From contig JAGGRZ010000152.1 of assembly GCA_021159335.1 (NCBI GenBank), positions 1-54,847 of the forward strand: 54,847 bases of DNA, in the 5' to 3' direction. The position numbers and the translations under genes are program-made. This DNA comes from a bacterium. Its GTDB lineage: Bacteria > UBP14 > UBA6098 > B30-G16. This document shows positions 18,624 through 27,350 of the stretch, one piece after another. Each line of letters begins with the position of its first letter. The first letter of the stretch is position 1. The notes under the pieces are model-generated. The model did no database searches and was not told the DNA's origin. It saw nothing but the letters and a program-made list of their open reading frames with translations.

Positions 18624-19714
18624 TTCGTGATGTCGAGTTTTTGATTATAGGTGGTGGTCCTGCTGGGCTTTCCGCAGCCCTGGCGGCGACAGAATATGGG
18701 GTTCAAACGCTCGTTATTGACGAAAGCATAAAACTTGGAGGGCAATTAATAAAACAAACCCATAAATTTTTTGGCTCAAAGATGGAGCGTGCTGGCACGC
18801 GTGGTTTCGTTATTGGCGAGCAGCTCGTTCAAGAACTGTCACAGCGAGAAAACTTTTCAGCCATGACGGGCACTACTGCTGCTGGAATCTATGAGGATGG
18901 TGTTGTCACTGCCGTTAGAAATGAGACCGAATGGCTTAAATTCCGCCCGAAAAAAATTCTCATAGCAACGGGCGCAAGCGAACGGATGATAGCGTTCCCC
19001 GGAAACGACCTTCCCGGGGTTTATGGTGCAGGTGCGGTGCAAACGCTTATGAATGTTTACGGGATTCTGCCCGGCGAGAGGGTGCTTATGGTTGGCGCAG
19101 GGAACATAGGGCTTATAGTATCGTATCAATTGCTTCAGGCTGGCGTCAGAGTGGCAGCTGTGGTAGAAATAATGGACAAAATTGGTGGTTATTGGGTTCA
19201 TGCCAGTAAAATTCGACGCCTTGGGGTCCCAATTCTGACGAGATATACAATAATAAGAGCAAATGGCAATGAGTCAGTAGAGTCGGCTGTAATAGCAAAG
19301 GTTGATGATAATTTTAACCCTATTCCTGGCACAGAGGTTGAGGTAAAAGTCGATACTATTTGCCTTGCGGTTGGGCTTACGCCAACCCTCGAGCTTTTAT
19401 TCCAGGCGGGGGCACAGATGAAGTATGTTCCGGAACTTGGCGGCGATGTGCCTTTGAGGGATAGGTTCTTAAGAACGAGCGTGGAGAACATTTATGTTGC
19501 TGGTGATGCAGCGGGCATTGAGGAAGCATCGAGCGCAATGTTAGAGGGAAACATTGTCGGGCTCGCTGTGGCTAAGTCGCTTGGATACGATGTTCCCGAT
19601 TTCGAGAGGAAAATAGAGGTTCTCGAAAATGAGCTTAAGGTTCTTAGAGCTGGACCTTTATCCCAGAAAATAAGAGAAGGGCTGAAAAAAGTGTTGGTAA
19701 GCTGGGAAAACTAA
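18620..19714 (+). CDS. FAD/NAD(P)-dependent pyridine nucleotide-disulfide-type oxidoreductase
   Basis: The 364 residues contain an N-terminal FAD-binding GGGPAGLSAA motif (about 10-19) followed by GGQL. A second Rossmann motif, VGAGNIGLIVSYQLLQAG, begins near residue 155. The C-terminal FAD-contact segment is NIYVAGDAAGIEEASSAM (near 290-310). This layout is that of the HcnB/sarcosine-oxidase-alpha-like flavoproteins, but the C-terminal BFD 2Fe-2S domain of those enzymes is missing. No redox-active CxxC is evident. Substrate is unknown. The start codon overlaps the purA stop, an unexpected partner, which suggests cotranscription rather than a shared pathway. Confidence 0.82.
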   Translation: MIRDVEFLIIGGGPAGLSAALAATEYGVQTLVIDESIKLGGQLIKQTHKFFGSKMERAGTRGFVIGEQLVQELSQRENFSAMTGTTAAGIYEDGVVTAVRNETEWLKFRPKKILIATGASERMIAFPGNDLPGVYGAGAVQTLMNVYGILPGERVLMVGAGNIGLIVSYQLLQAGVRVAAVVEIMDKIGGYWVHASKIRRLGVPILTRYTIIRANGNESVESAVIAKVDDNFNPIPGTEVEVKVDTICLAVGLTPTLELLFQAGAQMKYVPELGGDVPLRDRFLRTSVENIYVAGDAAGIEEASSAMLEGNIVGLAVAKSLGYDVPDFERKIEVLENELKVLRAGPLSQKIREGLKKVLVSWEN

Positions 19715-19725
19715 AGGGGGTTTAT

Positions 19726-20511
19726 ATGCGGAGGGCAGCGTTTTCGGTTTTGATTTTGATGTTGTTCCTTTTGTTCTATGGTTGTGCCCCTCGGAAAGTA
19801 GTAACGCCAGTCCCGAAGATTTCAAAAGATGCGCTTCTGGATTCGCTTCTATCTATGGATAAAAAAGTAGAGACTATAACTATCCACGGCAAAGCCACTT
19901 TCGAATGGGGAGACCACAAAAAACGCTTTAGTGTGCATGAAATAACAAAAAGAGAGAAAAATTTAATAAACCTTCACATCGACGGCCCCTTTGGAGTAAC
20001 AACAGCAATATTATGGTTTTGCAAACCCGAATCTATTTGCATCTATTTGCCATCTTCCAAGGCAGTGCTTCTCGAGCCGCTGGGTAAAAGCATCGAAAAT
20101 GTGGTTGTGCCGCCTGAACGCGAAATTCTTACCGACATGATCTCTGGTTTGGTTCCATTGCGTTATTTTGCTGATTCCGTGATGGATTTTGAACTCGTTG
20201 AGAGCGGTGCGTATATAACATTTATAAAGAGCGGAAAAGTGCTCGTTGTGTTCGCTCGGCCTGACCCATGGCACGTGGAAAGCTACGAATTCTCGAAGAT
20301 TGACGATTTGCGGGGGCAGCTCGATGTATCCTTCCCTGAAGGTGAGTTAGTGGATGGAGTGTGGCTGCCGAAAAAAATCGTGATAAATGCCCCATCAGTG
20401 AAGCAGAAAATTGAGGTAGAAGTCAGGAAAATCAAGCTTAACGAGCAGCTTCCCGATTCACTCTTTCGGATAAAAATTCCAGATAATGTGAAGTGGATGA
20501 GGGCATATTGA
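19726..20511 (+). CDS. DUF4292-like (LolB-fold) lipoprotein
   Basis: The 261-residue product starts with a lipoprotein signal ending LLFYGC (Cys20). The mature part resembles DUF4292 proteins of FCB bacteria: a hydrophobic-groove fold related to LolB/LolA, with short amphipathic strands (ITIHGKATFEWG, LINLHIDGPFGVTTAILWF, SICIYLPSSKAVLLEP). LolB accepts lipoproteins at the outer membrane, so a lipid- or lipoprotein-handling role is possible but not shown. AAAGGGGG lies a few bases before the ATG. It is the last plus-strand gene of this block and converges on bamA, with 24 bases between the stops and no obvious hairpin. Confidence 0.72.
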   Translation: MRRAAFSVLILMLFLLFYGCAPRKVVTPVPKISKDALLDSLLSMDKKVETITIHGKATFEWGDHKKRFSVHEITKREKNLINLHIDGPFGVTTAILWFCKPESICIYLPSSKAVLLEPLGKSIENVVVPPEREILTDMISGLVPLRYFADSVMDFELVESGAYITFIKSGKVLVVFARPDPWHVESYEFSKIDDLRGQLDVSFPEGELVDGVWLPKKIVINAPSVKQKIEVEVRKIKLNEQLPDSLFRIKIPDNVKWMRAY

Positions 20512-20535
20512 GTTTCGTTTTTGTTGCGGTGTCCA

Positions 20536-22866
20536 TTAGAACTCAGGTCCAATCCAGAAGTGAACTTGCCAGCCGGGTTTTGTCAGGTCGAATCCGTAGC
20601 CGAAGTCGAGCCCAAAAATTCCCATCATAGGCACAACGAACCTAACGCCAAATCCTGCGCCGCGTTTAAGGTCGGATAAACGAGTCTGGTTGGGTTTAAG
20701 CCAGGCGTTTCCTGCATCGAAAAAGCCAAAAACATAAAGTTGGTCTTTTACTATGGGTACTCTGAGCTCAAGGTTTAGCGTTAGCGTGCTTCTGCCGCCC
20801 GGCTGGTACGGCATTGAAGGCGATATCATAGGTATCCTGCCCGCTGCGTCAGGTATGGCTGTCGAGTCGTAAACTGGCTCTGTGTATGCCAGGGGACCGA
20901 TGGAGCGGTCTGTATAGCCTCTTATCTGACCATCGAAGCTCATTCCGCCCGGGAAAAAGCGCTCACCGTATGGAACTTTTTCTGGGTCTCCCCACATATT
21001 AGTAAGAATACCATAGTTCGCTTTGAAGACGAATGTGAGGTACTTGTGCAGTGGAAAATACCAATCGGATTTTACGATTACTTTCTGGAACTCGATGTCT
21101 CCGCCAAGAAATTCGCCAGCATGCTCAACACTTACTGAATTCTTGCTTCCTTTGGTAGCGAAAAGGCGAGAGTCCCGGCTGTCCCGCTCGATGGAGAGCA
21201 TGATGGATGACTCCAGTTGTGGCCAGTCTATTTTAGTTATGTCATATGCTGGATAGGGAATGTAGCTTTCGGAAACATCATAAATTTCGACCGACTCGAG
21301 CTTATAGCGGGTGTATATGGAAAAAAATCTCGGTTTTATAAGCTTTCTGCCAAGCCTTATCGCCCCACCGCGACGAAGTTCCGAGTAGTGCCCCTCCCAG
21401 TGCCATATGGTGTTGTAAAGGTCAATGCCAAGAAGCGTGGGGGTGTCGAAAAGCCATGGTTCAGTAAACGAGAACGAAAGATTGTTCCTTAAGTGCCCGA
21501 ATTCGTAATTCAGGTCAAGAGTCCATCCTCGCCCAAATGCGTTGGGCATACCTATTGATATCGTGCCGACGAGTTTATCCCGCGCGTTATATCCCGCGCC
21601 GACCTGAAATCTGCCAATAGACTTTTCCTTGACCCTGAATGTTATATCTACATCGCCGTTGGGAAGCATCCTGAATTCCGGAACCACCTCCTCGAAGTAG
21701 TTGAGGAAATAGACATTTCGCTGGCTTAAAATCAGTAAGTTTCTTCTGAAAACATCGCCCGGATATATCACCAGCTCTCGTCTTATGACCTTTTCAAAGG
21801 TTCGTGTGTTTCCCACAATCTCTATTAGTCTGACATGAGCTTGCTTCCCCTCGTTTATTAATATAGTAACACTAACGCTATCATCCTTTATGTCCTGTTT
21901 CGGGTCGATCTGACAGTGAATGTAGCCCTCGTCAGTATAGGCAAAATATATGTCTTGATAGGTTTTCTGCATCTTCTCGAGATTGAAAACTTTTCCGGGT
22001 TTAACCCGAAGCAGCGAGATGAGTTTCTTGTCGTCGAAAATCGTGTTACCAACGAATTTAACTTCCTTAAGGTAGTATTGCTCACCCTCATCCAGCCATA
22101 TTTTTATATGAATCCTTTTGCCACTATAGCCTACTGAGTCTCTTATTATCTTTGCGGTTATGTAGCCCTTTTTGTGATAGTATTCCTCAATTTTATCGAG
22201 GTCTTTCCTGTATTGCTCCGGGTCGAATTTACCGGAGCGAAAGAGTGACTTTTCTTTGGTTTCCATAAGTTTCTTAAGCTTCCTTGGCGAGAAAGCTTTG
22301 ATGCCAACGAATTCTATTTTCTCAACATATGCGGCCTCTTTTTCGTTGATATGGAATATAAGGTCGACTTGTCCCTTTTTATCTGAAGCCTTAAGTTCAT
22401 ACTTTATCTCAACGCCGGGAAGCCCCTCTTTGGCGTATTTTGATTGGATTTCCTTTATGGCTCTAAAAACCTTTGCCGGCGAAAGGTAAGTTCCAGTTTG
22501 GAGTTTTGAGGCTTTCTCAAGCTCGCTTTTTTTGAGTTTTTTGTTGCCTTTAAATATTAACTTCCCCAGTCTCGGCAGTTCCTTTACTCGTATTTCTATG
22601 TCGTAGCCGTAGGGTCCTTTGGTTGCCAGTATTCTTACATCCTCATAGCTCCCGAGAGCGTAGATGCTTCGTATGGCTTCCTGAAGTGCTGCGATGGACA
22701 GTGGTTTTCCGACCTCAAGCCCTGAATTAACCTTAACCAGTTCCGGACTCGTTTGCTCGGTGCCGTAAACATTGATTTTGTTTATAACGAGATGTTGCGA
22801 GTAAGCAATACCACCAAGAAGGGCAATAAAAACAAAAATGTGTAGGAGCGCAGCTGGTTTTGTCAT
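20536..22866 (-). CDS. bamA: Outer-membrane protein assembly factor BamA (Omp85)
   Basis: The 776-residue precursor has a signal peptide (MTKPAALLHIFVFIALLGGIAYS). About five POTRA repeats (about 25-385) follow, for example VNKINVYGTEQTSPELV and LKEVKFVGNTIFDDKKL. The C-terminal half is a 16-strand Omp85 barrel rich in alternating aromatic strands. The chain ends in Phe after VHFWIGPE, the classical beta-signal. BamA inserts barrel proteins into the outer membrane and is essential in diderms. It starts one base after the rplU stop and should be cotranscribed with rpsO, pnp and rplU. skp/ompH or lpxD, its common neighbours, are not adjacent. Confidence 0.93.
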   Translation of the reverse strand: MTKPAALLHIFVFIALLGGIAYSQHLVINKINVYGTEQTSPELVKVNSGLEVGKPLSIAALQEAIRSIYALGSYEDVRILATKGPYGYDIEIRVKELPRLGKLIFKGNKKLKKSELEKASKLQTGTYLSPAKVFRAIKEIQSKYAKEGLPGVEIKYELKASDKKGQVDLIFHINEKEAAYVEKIEFVGIKAFSPRKLKKLMETKEKSLFRSGKFDPEQYRKDLDKIEEYYHKKGYITAKIIRDSVGYSGKRIHIKIWLDEGEQYYLKEVKFVGNTIFDDKKLISLLRVKPGKVFNLEKMQKTYQDIYFAYTDEGYIHCQIDPKQDIKDDSVSVTILINEGKQAHVRLIEIVGNTRTFEKVIRRELVIYPGDVFRRNLLILSQRNVYFLNYFEEVVPEFRMLPNGDVDITFRVKEKSIGRFQVGAGYNARDKLVGTISIGMPNAFGRGWTLDLNYEFGHLRNNLSFSFTEPWLFDTPTLLGIDLYNTIWHWEGHYSELRRGGAIRLGRKLIKPRFFSIYTRYKLESVEIYDVSESYIPYPAYDITKIDWPQLESSIMLSIERDSRDSRLFATKGSKNSVSVEHAGEFLGGDIEFQKVIVKSDWYFPLHKYLTFVFKANYGILTNMWGDPEKVPYGERFFPGGMSFDGQIRGYTDRSIGPLAYTEPVYDSTAIPDAAGRIPMISPSMPYQPGGRSTLTLNLELRVPIVKDQLYVFGFFDAGNAWLKPNQTRLSDLKRGAGFGVRFVVPMMGIFGLDFGYGFDLTKPGWQVHFWIGPEF

Positions 22867-22867
22867 G

Positions 22868-23194
22868 TCAACTTTTATCTGATGTGATTATTTGATTAAT
22901 GCGGATCACAGAATATTTTTGTCTGTGACCTTGTTTTTTGTGGAAGCCCTTTCTCCTGCGCTTTTTAAATACTATAAGCTTTGGACCTTTGGTGTGTTCA
23001 ACAAGTGTGGCTTCAACTTTGGCACCTTCAACTATAGGCTTGCCGACATGGATTTTCTCTCCGTTGGCGATGAGGTAAACAGTATCAAAACTCAATTTCT
23101 CACCGGGTTCGTGGTTCCCCATGTATGGAACCCAGACCATGTCCCCTTCGGATACTTTAACCTGAACTCCAGCTATTTCCACTATGGCGAACAT
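22868..23194 (-). CDS. rplU: 50S ribosomal protein L21
   Basis: The 108 residues match L21: start MFAIVEIAGVQVKVSEGD, middle VGKPIVEGAKVEATLVEH, and the RNA-binding tail KRRRKGFHKKQGHRQKYSV. L21 binds 23S rRNA domain VI in the large subunit. The ATG overlaps the pnp stop by one base (TGATG), a coupling arrangement. In most bacteria rplU is followed by rpmA (L27); here bamA follows directly and no L27 gene is in the window. Confidence 0.92.
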   Translation of the reverse strand: MFAIVEIAGVQVKVSEGDMVWVPYMGNHEPGEKLSFDTVYLIANGEKIHVGKPIVEGAKVEATLVEHTKGPKLIVFKKRRRKGFHKKQGHRQKYSVIRINQIITSDKS

Positions 23195-25377
23195 CAGCTA
23201 CCTCCATATTCTTTGTTTTTTGGCTTTGGTGCCGGTCGATTGGATTGAGGTTTGGAACTTTTTTTGGAGCTTGTCCTGCGACCATCGGAGGACTTGCTTT
23301 TGAGCAAGGCTTTCCTCGAAAGTCTTATCCTGCCCGTTTGCTCGTCTATATCGATGACTTTAACCTTAACTTTATCCCCTACTCTCAAAACATCCTCGAC
23401 CCTATTTATCCTGCGATTCTCTATCTCAGATATGTGAAGTAAACCTTCCACATTGTGCATTATCCTCACGAATGCTCCAAAAGGCGTCACTCTGGTTACT
23501 GTCCCGATATATATTCCGCCTATTTCGGGTTCCTCGATGATGTCCTCGATCATCTTAAGCGCGTTGTTCATGTCCTCGGCTGTGCGCGCCGATATGAATA
23601 CCGTTCCGTCGTCCTCTATGGCGATTGTGGTTGAAGTTTTCTCCTGAATTCCGCGAATAACCTTCCCGCCACTGCCGATAACCTCACCTATTTTGTCAGG
23701 TTTTATGTGAATTATCTTTATTCTCGGTGCGTAAGGGGAGAGTGTTACTCTCGGCTTGTCTATAACTTCAGCCATTTTATCAAGAACGAACGCCCTGGCT
23801 TCGTTGGCTTGCGTTACAGCTTTCTCGATAACGCTTAGCGGTATGCCAGGAATCTTTATGTCCATCTGGAAAGCAGTTATACCGTTTCTCGTCCCCGCTA
23901 TTTTGAAGTCCATGTCTCCGAAGTGGTCCTCTGAACCGAGGATATCGGTAAGTATAGCATATTTGTCGTTTTCCTTTATTAGTCCCATAGCGATGCCTGC
24001 CACAGCGCTTTTAACAGGGACACCTGCATCCATTAGTGCCAGACTGCCTGCACATACTGTTGCCATAGACGAGGAGCCGTTCGATTCAAGTATATCGGAA
24101 ACAATTCTTATGGTGTACGGGAACACTTCCTCGGGCGGAATAACAGGGGATAGAGCCATTTCGGCGAGATGACCGTGTCCTATTTCCCTCCTGCTGGGAC
24201 CGCGAAGAGGTCTTGTGTCGCCCACCGAAAACGGTGGAAAGTTGTAGTGGAGCAGAAAGCTTTTCCACGATTCACCCTCGAGGTCCTCTATTTTCTGCTC
24301 GTCAAGTTTTGTTCCGAGCGTTACCGCAGTTAGCGACTGAGTCTCACCCCGCGTGAAAAGTGCTGACCCATGTGCCCGTGGAAGAACGCCGACCTCTATG
24401 CTTATAGGTCTTACCTCGTCATAACTTCTGCCGTCAGTGCGCCTTTTTTCCTCTATTATCATTTTCCTGACGCATTCCCGCTCGATTTCCTCGAGCACCA
24501 TCTCTATGTTAACATCCGCATCCGGAAACGCTTCGTCTATTTTCTCTGCCACCGATTTTATTAATTGTCTCCGCATACTCCTTCGCTCATTTTTGCTGGG
24601 TGTTCTTACTATCTCTTTGAGTCTGTCGTATGCAAGAGTGCGAATGGCATCGAGGATTTTCTCGTCGAAGACTATCGGTTCGTAGCTTCTTTTGGGCTTT
24701 CCGGCCATTTCTCGCAGCTGGAGTTGTATCTCAACTTGTTTTCTCAGCGCAGGCGCCGCGACCTCGAAAGCACCAAGCAAAATTTCCTGCGGAACTTCCC
24801 TCGCAAAGCCCTCGACCATTATTATGTCCTCGCCGGTCCCGGCAACCACGATATCCAGCATTGAGCTATCGCGTTGACCAACCATGGGGTTTATGATGTA
24901 TTCCCCATCTATGTAACCAATCCTTACCGCCCCGAAGGGTCCATTAAATGGTATGTCGGATACAGTAAGTGCCGCCGACGCTCCGACTATCCCGAGTATG
25001 TCCGGGTCGTTCTCCTGGTCGTAGGATACGACGAATGCCAAAACCTGGGTTTCGTAGTTGTAATCTTTGGGAAACATTGGTCTTAGCGGGCGGTCTATAA
25101 GTCTCGATTTCAGTATTTCGTGTTCGTATGGTTTGCCCTCGCGTTTGAAAAAACCGCCAGGGATTTTCCCGGCGGCGTAAGCTCTCTCACGATAGTCGGT
25201 CGTGAGCGGCAAAAAACCCATAGGCGGGGATTTTTCCCAACTTGATACTGCGGCGACTATAACCACTGTCCCGCCCATCTGAACCCAGACTGAACCATCA
25301 GCCTGCTTGGCTACTCTACCGGTTTCAAGAACAAGTTCCCGTTGCCCCAATTCGCATGTTACTTTAGCTTCGCTCAT
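23194..25377 (-). CDS. pnp: Polyribonucleotide nucleotidyltransferase (PNPase)
   Basis: The 727-residue cytoplasmic exoribonuclease degrades RNA 3' to 5' with phosphate. It shows the two RNase PH-like halves (the second begins near 310 with RTDGRSYDEVRPIS; the phosphate-site GDTRPLRGPSRREIGHG is near 395). A KH domain (KIGEVIGSGGKVIRGI, near 560) and a C-terminal S1 domain (IYIGTVTRVTPFGAFV, near 620) follow. The tail is short, lysine- and proline-rich and disordered. It follows rpsO by four bases, the conserved rpsO-pnp pair, and runs into rplU. Confidence 0.96.
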   Translation of the reverse strand: MSEAKVTCELGQRELVLETGRVAKQADGSVWVQMGGTVVIVAAVSSWEKSPPMGFLPLTTDYRERAYAAGKIPGGFFKREGKPYEHEILKSRLIDRPLRPMFPKDYNYETQVLAFVVSYDQENDPDILGIVGASAALTVSDIPFNGPFGAVRIGYIDGEYIINPMVGQRDSSMLDIVVAGTGEDIIMVEGFAREVPQEILLGAFEVAAPALRKQVEIQLQLREMAGKPKRSYEPIVFDEKILDAIRTLAYDRLKEIVRTPSKNERRSMRRQLIKSVAEKIDEAFPDADVNIEMVLEEIERECVRKMIIEEKRRTDGRSYDEVRPISIEVGVLPRAHGSALFTRGETQSLTAVTLGTKLDEQKIEDLEGESWKSFLLHYNFPPFSVGDTRPLRGPSRREIGHGHLAEMALSPVIPPEEVFPYTIRIVSDILESNGSSSMATVCAGSLALMDAGVPVKSAVAGIAMGLIKENDKYAILTDILGSEDHFGDMDFKIAGTRNGITAFQMDIKIPGIPLSVIEKAVTQANEARAFVLDKMAEVIDKPRVTLSPYAPRIKIIHIKPDKIGEVIGSGGKVIRGIQEKTSTTIAIEDDGTVFISARTAEDMNNALKMIEDIIEEPEIGGIYIGTVTRVTPFGAFVRIMHNVEGLLHISEIENRRINRVEDVLRVGDKVKVKVIDIDEQTGRIRLSRKALLKSKSSDGRRTSSKKSSKPQSNRPAPKPKNKEYGGS

Positions 25378-25381
25378 GTTA

Positions 25382-25648
25382 TCATTTCCTCAGACCTAAC
25401 TTCTTAATGAGTTTCAGGTATCTGTCGTAATCTTTCCTTCGAAGGTAGTTAAGAAACCTTTTTCGTCGCCCCACAAGAAGCATAAAGCCTCGTTTAGAGT
25501 TTGTGTCCTTAGGGTGTCTTTCGAAGTGTTTGGTTAGCTCCCTTATTCTCTCGGTCAAAAGCGCCACCTGAACCTCGGGGGAGCCAACATCCTTCTCATG
25601 TCTCCCGAATTCCTTTATTATTTGTCGTTTCCTTTCCGGGTCTATCAT
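25382..25648 (-). CDS. rpsO: 30S ribosomal protein S15
   Basis: The 88-residue protein is a full-length S15, which binds the 16S rRNA central domain early in 30S assembly. Typical segments are GSPEVQVALLTERIRELTKH, HPKDTNSKRGFMLLVGRRK and LNYLRRKDYDRYLKLIKKL. A GGAGGAAGG ribosome binding site directly precedes the ATG, and two candidate promoters lie upstream. It is the first gene of the rpsO-pnp-rplU-bamA operon. Confidence 0.96.
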   Translation of the reverse strand: MIDPERKRQIIKEFGRHEKDVGSPEVQVALLTERIRELTKHFERHPKDTNSKRGFMLLVGRRKRFLNYLRRKDYDRYLKLIKKLGLRK

Positions 25649-25675
25649 CCTTCCTCCCGAATTTTTAAATTTGAA

Positions 25676-25703
25676 AGTTTACTTAAAATTTTTCCCTTGT
25701 CAA
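25676..25703 (-). promoter_or_regulatory. rpsO proximal promoter
   Basis: TTGACA (25698-25703), 16-base spacer, TAAACT (25676-25681), read on the minus strand. It lies about 30 bases before the rpsO start. Confidence 0.5.
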
Positions 25704-25704
25704 G

Positions 25705-25732
25705 ATATTATGCTAAACTGCGCTCTTGTCAA
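25705..25732 (-). promoter_or_regulatory. rpsO distal promoter
   Basis: TTGACA (25727-25732), 16-base spacer, TAATAT (25705-25710), read on the minus strand. Together with the proximal copy it forms two tandem promoters one promoter length apart, fitting a highly expressed ribosomal operon. Confidence 0.6.
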
Positions 25733-25744
25733 TCAATATTAGTT

Positions 25745-26737
25745 CTATCTGCTTTTAAGTAGCGCTATTGCCGCTGTGTTGACTATGTCCTCTACTGAGC
25801 ATCCGCGCGAAAGATCGTTGAAGGGCTTTGCCAGCCCCTGAATTATTGGACCTATAGCCTCAGCTCCGGCCATCCTCTGGACGAGCTTATATCCAATGTT
25901 TCCAGCATCGAGGTCGGGGAATATAAGAACATTGGCATGTCCTGCTACCGGCGAGTCGGGCGATTTTTTCTTGGCAACATCGGGTATTATGGCGGCGTCG
26001 GCTTGTAATTCTCCGTCAACGAGAAGGTCGGGGGCAAGCTTTTTTACGAGTTCAGTAGCTTTAACTACTTTATCCACATCGGCGTGTTTCGCGCTACCTT
26101 TGGTGGAGAACGAAAGCATAGCTACCTTGGGCTCAATCCCGAGGAGCTGTTTTGCAGTCTGCGCCGATGAAATAGCTATCGACGCCAGTTGTTCGGGGTC
26201 AGGTTGAGGAATAACCGCACAATCGGCAAATACGAAAACTTTCTCTTTCTCGCCGAGAAACTCAGGGAGCACCATGAGAAAACAACTTGATACAACCTTC
26301 GTTCCCTTGGCGACGCCTATGCAATGAATGGCTGCCCTCAGAACATTGGCGGTTGTGTTTTTGGCACCAGCTACTCCCGCATCAGCATACCCCTCTCGCA
26401 CAAGCATTGCGCCCCAGTAAAGTGGATTTTTAAGCAGTTCCTTCGCCTGATAAAGTGTTAAGCCCTTGTGGCGCCTTAGTTCCCAAAGTTTCATGGCGAA
26501 GTCATCTTTCAGCGGGTCGGTGGCAGGGTCCGATATCTCCGCCCCCGTGATGTCTGCGCCTTCATCGTGGGCAAGTGACATAACGGCATCTTTGTTGCCT
26601 ACTATTATGACTTTCGCGAGTTTTTCCTTTAATATGCGCTGTGCGGCGTGCATCATTCTTGGTTCGTCCCCTTCGGGAAGAACCACTGTGCCGCCTATTT
26701 CACGAGCTTTAGCCCGAATATCGTCAAGCAAACTCAT
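25745..26737 (-). CDS. pta: Phosphate acetyltransferase
   Basis: The 330-residue cytoplasmic enzyme interconverts acetyl-CoA and acetyl phosphate. Its length is that of the short Pta/EutD class, without the regulatory N-terminus of E. coli Pta. Signatures include [10 protein letters not shown] at the start, [19 protein letters not shown] (about 125), [15 protein letters not shown] and the C-terminal [15 protein letters not shown] with [18 protein letters not shown] place the start at 26737, MSLLDDIR, because GGAGG lies eight bases before it; an in-frame ATG ten codons earlier lacks this. With an acetate kinase elsewhere it would give ATP from acetyl-CoA. It could also use the acyl-CoA made by the aldehyde dehydrogenase at the right edge, but that is inference. 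Confidence 0.93.
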   Translation of the reverse strand: MSLLDDIRAKAREIGGTVVLPEGDEPRMMHAAQRILKEKLAKVIIVGNKDAVMSLAHDEGADITGAEISDPATDPLKDDFAMKLWELRRHKGLTLYQAKELLKNPLYWGAMLVREGYADAGVAGAKNTTANVLRAAIHCIGVAKGTKVVSSCFLMVLPEFLGEKEKVFVFADCAVIPQPDPEQLASIAISSAQTAKQLLGIEPKVAMLSFSTKGSAKHADVDKVVKATELVKKLAPDLLVDGELQADAAIIPDVAKKKSPDSPVAGHANVLIFPDLDAGNIGYKLVQRMAGAEAIGPIIQGLAKPFNDLSRGCSVEDIVNTAAIALLKSR

Positions 26738-26857
26738 TTGGAAAACCTCCGTATAAATGATTTTCACATGCTAAGACGAAATTAAACACAATTTATGCGG
26801 AAATAAATAGAAAACAAGCATTAAGTTTTTGTTAAAATGGAGAATTCCACCAGATTT

Positions 26858-27313
26858 TCAATATGTTCTCATGCGCTTTTCGTAATCTATTATTGTGCGC
26901 TCGTATTCACCGTGCATAAGCGGTGACGAAATTATAAAATCGGCTGACGCTCTGTTGCAGGCTATCGGGATGTTGTAAACCACGGCAATCCTTAGTAGGG
27001 CTTTTATGTCGACATCGTGTGGTTGAGGTTCCAGGGGGTCCCAGAAAAATATCAGCATATCGATTTCGCCATTGGCTATTTTTGCTCCTATCTGCTGGTC
27101 GCCGCCTAAGGGTCCGCTTTTTACGCGATTTATCTCCAGACCGAGTTCCTCAGCGAGGAGTTTTCCAGTCGTGCCTGTTGCGTATAGTTCGTGCTGGGCC
27201 AAGAGGTCTTTGTTGAACCGCGCCCACTCAAGCAAATCCTGTTTCCTGTGATCATGGGCGATAAGTGCGATACGCTTTTTAAAACCCATTCGGATTACTT
27301 CTTTTATCTGCAC
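26858..27313 (-). CDS. mgsA: Methylglyoxal synthase
   Basis: The 151-residue enzyme converts dihydroxyacetone phosphate to methylglyoxal and phosphate, a bypass relieving sugar-phosphate stress. The catalytic residues are all present one position later than in the E. coli protein: His20, Asp72 in [11 protein letters not shown], His99 and Asp102 in [12 protein letters not shown]. The start is a GTG at 27313, chosen because GGAGG lies six bases upstream; an internal ATG eight codons on has no such site. It lies between pta and the KamA-like gene, all minus strand. Confidence 0.93.
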   Translation of the reverse strand: MQIKEVIRMGFKKRIALIAHDHRKQDLLEWARFNKDLLAQHELYATGTTGKLLAEELGLEINRVKSGPLGGDQQIGAKIANGEIDMLIFFWDPLEPQPHDVDIKALLRIAVVYNIPIACNRASADFIISSPLMHGEYERTIIDYEKRMRTY

Positions 27314-27350
27314 TTCTGCCTCCAGTTTTGAGTGGGGAAAAATATGTGGC

